Below, piece after piece: positions 1-9,368 of a stretch of DNA of 64,000 bases. The DNA lies in the NCBI GenBank assembly GCA_023630585.1, contig CM042559.1, forward strand, positions 102,001 through 166,000, given 5' to 3'. Position 1 is the stretch's first letter, and every line of letters begins with the position of its first letter. The notes under the pieces are model-generated. The model saw nothing but the letters and a program-made list of their open reading frames with translations. It was not told the origin of the DNA and ran no database searches. The translations under genes and the position numbers were made by a program. This stretch comes from Cranoglanis bouderius. Its lineage: Eukaryota > Chordata > Actinopteri > Siluriformes > Cranoglanididae.

Positions 1-540
1 TATCCTCCTCTGTCCCCAGCCCTGTCTCCTCCTCTGTCCCTTCCTCTGTCTTCAGCCCAATCTCCAATGCTGTCTTTGCTCCCATTCTCAGCTCGGTGGC
101 TGATTTAACTCCCAGCTCCGCTTCCAGCTCTGTTTCCAACCCAGCTCACTCCACTGTCTCCTCCACTGTCTCCTCCACTGTCTCTAATTACTTTCCTAGC
201 ACCGCAGCCAGTCCAGTTTCAGAAACTGTCTCCAGTTTAATTTCCAGCCCTCTCTCTAATTTATTTTCCAGCCCTGTCTCCAGCCCTGTCTCTAATTTAA
301 TTTCCAGCTCTATTTCCAACCAAGTTTTTGAATCTGTTTATGGTTCTGGGTCTAACCTAATTCTCTAACTCTAATTCTAAGTCTGTTTCCAAGTCAGTCT
401 CGAAATCTGTTTCCAAGTCTGTCTCGAAGTCTGCTTCCAAGTCTGTCTCGAAGTCTGTTTCCAAGCCTTTCTCCCAGGCTGTTTCCGAGCCTTTCTCCCA
501 GGCTGTTTCCGAGCCTTTCTCCGAATCTTTTTCCCAGCCT
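1..540 (+). repeat. Ser/Val-rich coding-type minisatellite, 3' internal part of an LTR retroelement
   Basis: Short CTGTCTCC-type units repeat imperfectly and give runs of V-S-S or P-V-S in one plus-strand frame. From about 380 the units become CTGTTTCCAAGT / CTGTCTCGAAGT. The stretch sits just upstream of a polypurine tract and an LTR, so I read it as the low-complexity end of the internal region of a Gypsy-like element whose other half lies outside the window. No conserved domain is visible, and long minus-strand frames here are repeat artefacts. The repeat is clear, but its assignment to the element is inference. Confidence 0.55.
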
Positions 541-637
541 GTCTCTGATCCAGGTGCCAAAGCGGACTCCGATCCTGGTTCCAGAGCCGACTCCGATCCT
601 GGTTCAAGGTCAAGCTCCGGGTCAAGCACCAGGTCAC

Positions 638-840
638 TCGCAGCTCCGAGATCCAGGCCCAGCACCAGGTCATGCACGGCTCCGGGATCCAGGCCCAGTG
701 CCGGGTCGCGCGCAGCTCCGAGATCCAGACACAGCACCAGGTCACGCGCAGCTCCGAGATCCAGGCCCAGCACCAGGTCACACGCAGTTCCAAAATCCAG
801 GCCCAGCACCAGGTCACGCGCAGCTCCGAAATCCAGACCA
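638..840 (+). repeat. 36-bp minisatellite (about 5.5 copies)
   Basis: The unit contains CAGCTCCGAGATCCAGGC and then CCAGCACCAGGTCACGCG. It repeats head to tail about every 36 bases with few changes. Because 36 is a multiple of three, the repeat stays open in several frames and gives 12-residue repeats such as DPGPAPGHAQLR. No function is suggested. It lies in the 3' internal region of the LTR element ending at 1799. Confidence 0.8.
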
Positions 841-1029
841 GGCATTCGTCCAAGTTCTCGTCCAAGTTCTCGTCCATGTTCACAAGGAAAACCCGCCACG
901 CTCTGCACTGGTCACAGGACACTGGACATAACCAACTTTAGGTCCTGGAGGGCAGAGGTTAGGATCCTGCCCAGGGGCCCAGGTCCACCAAAGTGGATGG
1001 AACTTGCGGCGCTTCGGGAGCCGCACCTT

Positions 1030-1043
1030 GGGGGGGGGGGCTC
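1030..1043 (+). promoter_or_regulatory. Polypurine tract of an LTR retroelement
   Basis: A run of ten or more G residues immediately precedes the TGTTAG that starts the LTR. This is the position where plus-strand DNA synthesis is primed in LTR retroelements, so it sets the element's orientation as plus. The homopolymer length may be unreliable. Confidence 0.6.
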
Positions 1044-1799
1044 TGTTAGGTTTCCTCTTCTCCAGCCCTTGCCACGCTACAAAGAGTGGCGAGTGGCGTG
1101 CTTCCGCATCCATTCAAAAACTCTCCGATGGACATTCCATTCACAAAGACTCTCGTTCTGTTTACTTCTGCCATGTGCTCCTTTGTTTTTGTGTTGCGTC
1201 ATGCGTCATGTTTCCTCATTGGTTCGCCTGTTAACAGATGATTATCGTGTCCAGGTGTCGCTCGTTTAATCTTGTTCTGTTTGAATGAACTCTGCTACTT
1301 AAATCCCTGTCTGTGTCTGCTTCGTGGCGGAGTAAGTATATTGGAATTTGTTAAGGGATGATCTAGTTTTGATTTAGACGTAACTGAAAGTGTTTAAAAT
1401 ATAATTAAAGATAGCGACGAAGCAAAGAGCTTTCTCTGTTTTTTGTTTACCAGGCGTTCCCTGGTCCTTGCGTCTTTTCTTATGTTTTTGTTTACCCGGC
1501 GTTCCCGGGTTCTTGGATTCATGTCTTGTTACTTCCTGGATTTTTGCCCTGTAAGCCTTTGGATTACTGTTTCATGATTTCCTGGATTTTTGCCCTGTAA
1601 GTGTTCGGATAAGTGACTAACCTGTTTGGGATTACTGCCCTAGTGTGTTTTGGGATCTTTGTCTCGTTTAATTTTGGACTTTTGTGTGACTGTCCCCTTT
1701 ACTTTGAATGTTCCTTTTATTTGCACTGTGCTAATAATAAACTGACCACTTTCCCCTGCGAGTGCATCCTGCTTCCCTTCTACCCCCAGTGTCGTAACA
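1044..1799 (+). mobile_element. 3' LTR of a Gypsy-like retrotransposon
   Basis: The block starts TGTTAG after a polypurine tract and ends GTAACA, giving the TG...CA termini and short inverted ends typical of LTRs. A polyadenylation signal AATAAA lies at 1736-1741, about 58 bases before the end, which suits an R/U5 boundary. Repeated pieces such as TTCCTGGATTTTTGCCCTGTAAG occur inside. The LTR abuts retroviral unit R1, whose outer module begins at once at 1800, so this element probably inserted at or truncated the R1 end. The matching 5' LTR is outside the window, so a solo LTR with flanking internal sequence cannot be excluded. Confidence 0.75.
1736..1741 (+). promoter_or_regulatory. Polyadenylation signal AATAAA in the LTR
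   Basis: A canonical AATAAA lies 58 bases before the LTR end, the usual place for the R region polyA signal. Confidence 0.6.
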
Positions 1800-2120
1800 G
1801 TTACAGATATTTAAAATCATATCCTTGTTAAAACTATATAAAATCATTGTTGCATATTATGTTACATAAACACACAATATATGCAACACGAAAACATCAC
1901 ACTATTTGGACATCGAATATTTACATATAATTACATGTTACATTGAAAAGAGAATCTCTCTTTGTGTGTGTGTGTGTCTGAAGGGGGGGATGTCGTGTCG
2001 CATTCCGATGGCATCTGTTGAAGACCAGGGGGGGTTACAGGAAAGGATTCATGGCTCAAACACACAGAGAAACTTCTTTGCTAGATCCAGGCTGATTCAG
2101 AAAACAGGGTGATATGTTCT
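1800..2120 (+). repeat. Outer terminal module of retroviral unit R1
   Basis: This module is the outer end of unit R1. Read in reverse complement, it matches 57540-57895 at the right end of unit R3: shared blocks are the GTTACAGATATT start, the ATATGCAACACGAAAACATC block, the GT tract and the GATTCATGGCTCAAA block. Part is repeated in direct orientation at 44013-44160. It is thus an inverted terminal module shared by complete units. The left edge is cut by the preceding LTR. No coding potential is seen. Confidence 0.65.
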
Positions 2121-4430
2121 ATTAGACATGTCTCTGACCTAAAGAAACACGATATATGATTGTTTACAATAACATACATCATGTCATAATAAAGTGTGAA
2201 ACAGTGAAAAAAGTCACATTTAACATGAAGAAAGTCATCTGTCATAACATGTGTGGTGTCATTATGTTTTCTCATCAGTCCTCTATGTGCATACACATAT
2301 GTGCGCTTCAGGCACTTAATGTGCTATACAGCGAATTTCAAGCACCTGCGAGCAAAGGAAAAGTGTTTTTCTAAAAAACCTATGTTTTCTCTTCTGTGAT
2401 GCAATCTAATATAACAAATTTCACTTCTTTATAACATGATATGTTACTATTGTAACGAATCAATCATTACTAGCATTATTCTTTTCCACCAGAAAAATGT
2501 AATGGATCAAATTTAAACTTGAAAACAAAACAGAAGCGCATGCTTGTATTCGCAGCACCTATTTAAAGGAGACGAGTTTTAATGCGTGCCCGCATCTCCA
2601 CTAAAATATGTAACGAATCAATCATTACTAGCATTATTATTTTCCACCAGAATAATGTAATGGATCAACTTTAAACATGAAAAAACAAAACAGAAGCGCA
2701 CGCTTGGATTCAACGCACCATTTTAAAGGAGACGCGTTTTAAAGTGTGCCCGTCTTATCTACCAGAATGTGTAGTAAATCGGATGAATCTGCAATGTTTA
2801 AAAATATTCTACACCAGTTACAATTCATGTAATGAATTAAAAGATGTTTAACACGTTTAAATGTATTCTCCAATTTATATAAGGAATTAGCTCGAATGCC
2901 ATGAAATATATCTATATATCTAATCATCGCGTGTTGTGACCAGTTATAAATATACATCAGCCATGAAAGGGAATTCATGTATGTGCACATATACCTATAG
3001 ATAATTAACTACAATGGATTATAATTAATTATGACTATGTATGTGGTCTAGATCAGCTTTTAGGATTAGCTGTAGTCTAGTTTGGAATTATGAACTCTAA
3101 AGAGGGAGTTTATCCTTCTGGCCAGGAAGGAAAACTCCATTTCCAGAGAGCATAGCAAGACTCGCAGCGTTTAAGGGACTTATCCTGTGACCAAAACAGA
3201 GACAATCAAGCGTGGGATAATAGATTTTAATAACTAGATGTAACTATGGGTACACACGACTAACTCTAAGCAAAACACACATATGTACATCTATATACAA
3301 GGAAAGAAAAGGTATAGAGAGAAAGTAATGAAATAAAAGGGAATGGCAGACAAAAACACAACTAATTAGCCTTTTTCAAAACCAGCAAGGAACTTAAATC
3401 TCCTGTAAACAGGGGTTCAATCTTAAACGCAGATATAGATCCATTAACTATTCTTGCATGGCTTCGGTGAAAGTTAACGCAAGGTTGTGTAGAGTTCGCT
3501 GGTTCGTCGTGCCGTTTGAAAAGGCGTGAGCCATGAGGCGGTTGCATCTTTTGTCCGGGAGAGAAAGATCCTGGCCTCCTCTTCCCGGGGCACGTGGGCC
3601 TGGTGGAGAGAAGCCGTTAAGAGTGTCAAGTTGAAGTGAAGAGTTGAAGAAGAGAGTGAAGTGAGACCGAAGAGAGAGAGAGTTTCAAAGCATGGTGTTG
3701 TTTTAAAGACAACACCAACACACACGCTTCTTTGGGCTATGGGCCAATCAGGAAGTTGGATTTGTTGGCGGGATGAACTCTCTTTGACTGGTGTAACGTA
3801 TGATGGTGCCCAAACTGATTTCTGAATTAACCCAGACGGAACATAAAAAAGTTTCACCACTCAGGTGACCGAGAGTAACCCCGAGAGGCCTCCTGCGGCC
3901 AGATGCCCTTTTCAATGCAAAAGACTCTTTGGAACCCACACAGGACTTACACCTGCAATAAAAGAAACCTTTCATGACTTAACGGGTGTGAACGTATGGA
4001 AGACTTCAAGATTAGGTTCATCAGCAGGGGTCAACCAAAACTCCGACCAAGGGCCTGTAAATCTCTGATCTAATCTCTGTTTACATAGATTAACATCGGA
4101 GCCAACAGGTCTAGCAAGGAAAACGTCCTCCCTAAAGGTCACCCTGAGGTGACCAAAGACTGGTGTGACATTAGAAGAACACCAGCCCCCTCTTCTGGAC
4201 ATACACACACTCACGCACACACTGTGAAAATGTCTCTTGAATGTAACATATAATCATATTTCTAGATAGTTATAATGTATTCATATTTGCATGTGTTGTG
4301 TGTCTAGATAACCTAACTATATTGATTTTAGATAGTTTGAGCGAGAAGCTAATTTTAAGTTGTCTGTAACCATGTGTAATGATCCTTCACTGTCCAAGAT
4401 ATCATAATCCTCTTGAAGTTTGGTACCAAA
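2121..4430 (+). repeat. Left inverted arm of unit R1
   Basis: This ~2.3 kb block contains, in order, one ~330-bp repeat monomer (about 2121-2460), a segment with two GAATCAATCATTACTAGC repeats, a segment with CCATGAAAGGGAATTC, an LTR-like segment with CTTTTATT-rich strings on the opposite strand, and a block ending in CACTGTCCAAGATATC. The same series occurs inverted at 14925-17188 on the other side of the R1 genes, and again at 44165-46345 and 55375-57535 around R3. Short open frames such as 3865-4068 and 3972-4220 recur in all arms, but they accumulate amino-acid changes freely, so I do not call them genes. Confidence 0.8.
3693..3717. repeat. 25-bp palindrome conserved in every arm
   Basis: TGGTGTTGT and ACAACACCA flank a TTTAAA-like centre, forming a near-perfect hairpin. 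The same palindrome lies at 15613-15637, 35349-35373, 45628-45652 and 56056-56080, once in each arm. Repeated conservation suggests a structural or regulatory site such as a promoter element or recombination hairpin, but the role is unknown. Confidence 0.6.
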
Positions 4431-5640
4431 ATCATTGTGTCGTAATATGCCAATTAATGATGCATACAATAGGACAATGGGATGTGTCATTCTATATTTT
4501 TCCATATTTTATCCTAATCCAAACTTAATACAAACCACGCCTTGACATGCGACCCGCTCTGGGACAGACCAAGAACGTTCTCCCCCCAGAACTTTCTCAT
4601 CTCTCTCTCTGGATCCGCCAGCAGCTCAGAGAGGCGTGGACGTTGGCATTGTCCATAAAAGACCGCGACACGCGTTCCTCTATACTTCTTCCTTTTTAAC
4701 TTCTTCTTCTTACTCTTCTTCTTTTTACCCTTCTTCTCTTTACCTACACTTTACCTACACTTTACTTCCTTACTTTACTTTCTCCTATGTCTTTACTTTG
4801 ACTTCACTTTTCTCTCTCTCTCTCCGCCTCCTTTTTCCGATACTCCTCCGGACTCTCCTTTGTCTCGTTAAACCACGTGGCAATTATCGTTTTCTTTCTT
4901 CTTTCTACTTTGGCGAGACCCAACTCCGTTCACCCCGAGTCTACCAACGTGGAAGATTCAGCAAAGTCCTCGCTAAATCTACAAACCAAGGACCCTCGTA
5001 AACAGCATAAAATTAATGCAAGTATAAATTTTAACTGATCTATAGGGGTGTCCTTTTAAGCCAGTGCCCCTGTTGAAGGTGAATTTCAATTCATTGCTGA
5101 TTCTCAAGGTTAAACTGTTGTGTGTTCTGCCATTCTGTTATTTTCATAATTTTTTCCTTTTGTTTCTTTCACTTACCCTGTATATATGTATTATATGTTT
5201 ATACCTAGTTGTGTATATCAGTAGTTTTACGTAGTTATTAAAATCCATGGTTATCACGCTGTATCGTCTCTGTTTTTACTCATGGCAAGGTTCACTTTTA
5301 ACGTTGCTCTTCCCTACCCGCTGTATTTCTTTTAACTTAGAATAAACTATGCTTCATGGCCAGAAGAATAATTTATTCTTTTAGAGTAATACGAAGACTG
5401 CCCTGGACAAACAGATCAAGCTGCTTTGCATTTAATTCTAAAGCTAGACTACAGTAATTAATATAACATTCCCTTTCATGCTCGATTTATATCCATAACT
5501 AATCAGAACACGCTTCGATTAGAGCTATAGATATATTTCACCCATTTGAGCTAGACTCGCTACACTGGTCTCAGACCTGGATTTGCATGTCCATGGAGGA
5601 GCCGCTTTAAACCGTATTATGTGTTAAATTAAGAAAAAGC
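4431..5640 (-). repeat. 3' LTR-like block of unit R1
   Basis: Read on the minus strand this follows the env-like gene. It has the same order of short matches as the 5'-side arm on the other flank (14925-17188) but is clearly more diverged. Shared landmarks include CCCTTTCATG, the ATGCAAGTATA segment, GTTGTGTGTTCTGCCATTC and ATTAAAATCCATGGTTATCACG. It therefore behaves like a diverged LTR partner in direct orientation. It contains CT-rich stretches and no convincing gene. The same block follows env in R2 (36290-37270), R3 (54285-55375) and R4 (57985-59174). Confidence 0.6.
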
Positions 5641-7043
5641 ATGAAATAATGTATCCCAATGTATGCATGGTTGTACAATGGATTCTGGTACCCAGCCATA
5701 TTGTGGAGGACTACAGGAGTGTGCCACATTAACTATGGGGTGATGGGCCTCTATAAACGCATGGCATGCAGATTTTTCCAACATCCCAATTTCCACAGCT
5801 CCACGAGAGCGTATACATGGTGGAACCATGTGTCCTGGGCGGACTTGAACATAAATGTCAGTGGGAAGAGGAGTTGTCTCAGGGCGGAATATGCAGGAGG
5901 AGCTCGTTTTATGCATCCAATCAGGACTATGCGTTCTAGCTGTGGAGCCCAGGAGACACAAAATGGGACACAAGTAAGAAGAGTTGTAGGGCGGATTTGC
6001 ACACTCAGAAATGCCTCGTGTGGGCATGATGTGTAAGGGGCGGCGAGAACAGTCATGGCAGACCATACATGTACTGTTTGTGGACACCTGTCGGGCTGTG
6101 TCCTGAAGCCACTGATGAAATAAGTTCTGAGAAGCCGTGTCTGTGTCAGAATCAGAATAGGCACAAGAGCTAACATTTTTCACAAGGTCTGCATACTCAG
6201 AGCCCTGCGCCATAAAGGCCTTTGAGTCTCCAGTAGTACAGTCGGTGTCCTGCCTGCAACTCATCCAGAAGTCTATTCCTGCCTGTCAGAGCTCTAAACC
6301 TGGGTGCCATAGAGGAACATATATTCTTGCCTTATATTGCCTGTCATAGGAGGAGGCCTGCAGCGCAGATGTACTGGAGTGGCTACCATTAACACTGTAG
6401 TACCATAAGGGGTGAATGACCTTACAATGCGCTGAGCCCGGGCGTCCCGTTATGACAATGCTGCTAATATTTTCTGCATTTGAGGCCGTTTTATGCGGAT
6501 TTCTAATGAAAGAGTGTACCATGAGTTCGAATTGTTTTTGGCCAATCCTATAGGATCTGCGGTGTCATTTGGGGGCGCAGGACCAATGTAGTCAAAGGAG
6601 TACATCATAAAGTATTTCTGGTTAGACTTAAACCGTGGCTTCAATGGTTCTGTTTTGTTACCATGGACGAGGAGACTCACAGCACACTTTAAATGATCCT
6701 GAACTGCTATCTGGGCCCTGCTCTGATTCAAGTACACCGTAGGTACGTCGTGGACTGCCGTAGCGGTTTGATACACTAATCTGCCACCCATGTATGCCTG
6801 CCCCATGCCTATGCTTCGCCTAGATCTGTTAGGTGGGTGGGGTGTAAGCGTGTGGTTATATCTCTGCGCTGCTGGAGAAGACTGTCCTCCACCGGTCAAT
6901 ATAGCCCACATAATTCCTGGAACCACCACTACGACAGTGGCCGCTATCATAATGTGTTGGGTTGTCCAGCTCTGGTCCGTCCAGGTGTTTTTAATTTTGT
7001 GTGAAATATGCATCGTAATTAGGAGTGTCGCGCAGCTCGTCAA
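5629..7043 (-). pseudogene. env: Retroviral env-like gene, unit R1 (SU-like part only)
   Basis: Two frames (6450-7043 and 5629-6264, joined near 6290-6450) encode a secreted or membrane glycoprotein-like product. Residues about 30-50 form a hydrophobic signal or anchor segment. Several N-x-S/T sites follow (NQS, NKT, NDT, NNS, NVS, NSS), and there is a Cys-rich motif containing CMVCHDC, comparable to the CxxC of class I Env SU. The start overlaps the end of pol by about 53 bases in another frame, a retroviral habit. No fusion peptide, CX6CC motif or C-terminal anchor is present before the stop, so a TM subunit is missing. The same end occurs in R2 and R3. Identification as env rests on position and glycoprotein character. 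Confidence 0.6.
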
Positions 7044-8658
7044 GATCTATTGTTTGGGCTGGCACTTGGCTAAGGTCAAGAGTCCGCTGCAGGTCAAGAA
7101 TCCGCTGCAGGGGATCCTGGCTTGAGTCCTCTGGACTTACTCCCAGGCTTTGTCCATCTTCCAGCAATAACCTCATGTCGTTTGAACTTGGCCCTTCCCC
7201 AGGGTCCTGCTCTGGTGACGGGACTGTGGTCTCTGTTGTCGGGGGCTGTGTCCCTGACATGGGGTCTGGACTTGGTGTTACTACAATGTGAGAAACTGGT
7301 GGGGAGCCCTGGTGGATCGCTTCAGGCTCTGTCAGGGGACCAGGAGGTTCTGATTCTGGTGTCTCCCTTGAATCCTTGGAGACCACTGGAACTGGGTCAC
7401 TACTCTGTGGCGGCGGTCCTCCTGTCTCCTCAGAGAATGCTGGGGAGGAGTCACTATCCTGCTGTGGTGAAACACGCCATGTCTGTGAGCGTGTTCCTTG
7501 TGTGGGCCCTATTCGTGACGAGGGCCCAGGTGCGTCCGGATCATCCTCCTCTGAGTCAGTTTCTGGCTCCTCCTTTTTCTTTTTTGCCCTAGTTGCCTTT
7601 TTGGCTGGTTCTATGCCAGGGGCATGACAGCAATGGTTCGAGTGGTACCAGTACTCCCTACCTTCCACATTGACTGCAGTGGGTGTGGCTAACACTACTT
7701 TGAATGGTCCTTCTCGGCGGGGCTGTGCCCAGTTTTTCCTCTTGAAGACCTTAATGTACACGTAGTCACCTGGTTCCACTTGTCGAACTATCTCGTCAGT
7801 CACGTCCTCTCCGTGAATAGCCTGCCGGACCTGCGAATACAGAGTTCTGTGGATTTGGGTTAAGTGTTTGACATAACTTGACATTTCTCTTTCCAGCTGT
7901 TCCAATGAGGGTCCCTTGTAGGGGCCCCGTGTAAATGCCATTGGCATGGGACGCCCTGTGACCATTTCATGTGGTGTCAAGTGTGTCATGCGATTTGTCT
8001 GCATATGCATTTTCATCAGTGCTAGGGGTAGCGCCTGAACCCATGTCAAATTTGTGTTTGCGCAAATCTTCCCAATCTTTGCCTTCAATATCCCATTCGC
8101 CCTTTCTACCTTTCCCTGTGACTGGGGGTGATACACGCATCCCATTCGCTCTTTTATGTGAAGCGCCTCTGTTACTGCCTTGATAACATCATTCGCAAAG
8201 TGCGGACCATTATCTGAACTCAATTTGTCTGGTACGCCAAAACGCGGAATCACCTCCCTACACAAGAACTTTGCCACTGTCTTTGCGTCATTGTTTCTTT
8301 TGGCGGTGGCCTCCGCCCATCGACTAAAGAGATCTTCAACAACCAGAATGTAGAGGCATCCTTCTTTTCTGTCTGCCTTATCAACAAAATCCATCATTAG
8401 ATGTCGAAACGGGCCTTGCGGCTCGGGAATGTGACCTATTGGGGCTGTGAAATGCTTTATCACGTTTCGTTCTGCACGTACTGCGCACACACTCAGTACC
8501 TTATCTACCATATTGGACAAATATGGTGACCACCATTCTTTACGTATGGTATCAATGACCACTCGCCTGTTGCAGTGATCCACCCCATGTGCTTCCTTGA
8601 TCAGCATTGGCAACAATGCCAACGGAGCTACCCATACACTCCATCTATACTTCTCCAA
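6991..8658 (-). CDS. pol: Pol integrase region with a long Pro/Ser-rich tail, unit R1
   Basis: One 555-codon frame carries the 3' part of pol. The first ~60 residues are an HHCC-type zinc domain, but the final Cys of the CAVC pair seen in R2 and R3 reads CAVR here, so zinc binding is probably lost. The catalytic core shows the D-D-E residues in MMDFVD, SSDNGPHF and GKVERANG. A GPY/F-like module with REGPFKVV follows, placing it with class I (gamma/epsilon) retroviruses. After about residue 345 comes an unusual ~210-residue acidic, Pro/Ser-rich tail after a KKKK stretch. The start overlaps the RNase H frame. The active enzyme would insert viral DNA into chromosomes. Confidence 0.85.
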   Translation of the reverse strand: MEKYRWSVWVAPLALLPMLIKEAHGVDHCNRRVVIDTIRKEWWSPYLSNMVDKVLSVCAVRAERNVIKHFTAPIGHIPEPQGPFRHLMMDFVDKADRKEGCLYILVVEDLFSRWAEATAKRNNDAKTVAKFLCREVIPRFGVPDKLSSDNGPHFANDVIKAVTEALHIKERMGCVYHPQSQGKVERANGILKAKIGKICANTNLTWVQALPLALMKMHMQTNRMTHLTPHEMVTGRPMPMAFTRGPYKGPSLEQLEREMSSYVKHLTQIHRTLYSQVRQAIHGEDVTDEIVRQVEPGDYVYIKVFKRKNWAQPRREGPFKVVLATPTAVNVEGREYWYHSNHCCHAPGIEPAKKATRAKKKKEEPETDSEEDDPDAPGPSSRIGPTQGTRSQTWRVSPQQDSDSSPAFSEETGGPPPQSSDPVPVVSKDSRETPESEPPGPLTEPEAIHQGSPPVSHIVVTPSPDPMSGTQPPTTETTVPSPEQDPGEGPSSNDMRLLLEDGQSLGVSPEDSSQDPLQRILDLQRTLDLSQVPAQTIDLDELRDTPNYDAYFTQN

Positions 8659-9314
8659 AGTCCTGTGTTGGGTTCTCTAATAGCTCCGCGTTTCTTCCAT
8701 AGCTCCATCTCCTCTGGGCTTGCTGCCTCTTGGCACTCTCTAAGATTGTCCTCTGACATTCCTTCTGTTTCTCTCATCTCTGTCTCTTCTCCCTCTGATT
8801 CTCCAGCCTGCATCATGACTTTTACGGAATCATCTCCTACTGCTGCTCTTTTGGCTGCTTCGTCAGCAGCTGTGTTACCGTTAGTCACCATTGTGGAATC
8901 ATTTTTGTGAGCTTTGCATTTTACTATAGCCAGCTTTTCAGGTAGCTGTATTGCAGCAAGCAATTCCGATATTGCTGGGCCATGCAGTAGGGTTGAGAAA
9001 TCTGCTCTCTGGAACCCTCTCTGGGCCCATATTGGACCAAACACGTGGCATACTCCATATGCGTACACCGAATCAGTGTAGATTGTGCATGTCTTTCCTA
9101 CCCCTAGTTTGCACGCAGCTGTGAGTGCCTTGATTTCTGCTAACTGGGCTGAACATGGTTGGGGAACTGTTGTTTCTACGACTGACTCATATTTTCCCAT
9201 GTCCCCGTTATGCTGTACTACGGCATACCCTGCCTTGCAACCCTCCACTGTGCGATAGCAGGATCCGTCTACAAAGAACACATGTTGTGCTCCCGGTAGA
9301 GGGTTTGCCATCAA
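8628..9314 (-). CDS. pol: Pol RNase H region, unit R1
   Basis: A 228-codon open frame encodes an RNase H domain: FFVDGSCYRT holds the first Asp, QLAEIKAL the Glu, TIYTDSVYAYGV the next Asp, and NTAADEAAKRAA is the typical C-terminal helix with the last Asp. This activity degrades the RNA strand during reverse transcription. It lies between the RT fragments (9369 upward) and the integrase frame, with an acidic linker at the C end. A stop near 9369 separates it from RT. Confidence 0.8.
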   Translation of the reverse strand: MMANPLPGAQHVFFVDGSCYRTVEGCKAGYAVVQHNGDMGKYESVVETTVPQPCSAQLAEIKALTAACKLGVGKTCTIYTDSVYAYGVCHVFGPIWAQRGFQRADFSTLLHGPAISELLAAIQLPEKLAIVKCKAHKNDSTMVTNGNTAADEAAKRAAVGDDSVKVMMQAGESEGEETEMRETEGMSEDNLRECQEAASPEEMELWKKRGAIREPNTGLWRSIDGVYG

Positions 9315-9368
9315 ATCTGAACGTGCTTTTAGGAATTTTTCGGATTCTTCTGTACAGCAGTGTGGAGT

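Noticed and set aside
638..840. Possible CRISPR array
   Set aside because: The 36-bp units are directly tandem without unique spacers, and the setting is a vertebrate retroelement.
357..922. Minus-strand frames of ~180 aa over the minisatellites
   Set aside because: Repeats with a period divisible by three keep several frames open. Composition is repetitive and the LTR element is oriented plus.
3865..4220. Short frames (67 and 82-93 aa) recurring in all arms at 3865-4068/3972-4220, 15077-15465, 35582-35874, 45798-46153 and 55554-55924
   Set aside because: They persist because the arms are near-identical. The few differences mostly change amino acids, two strands are open at once, and no domain is recognisable.
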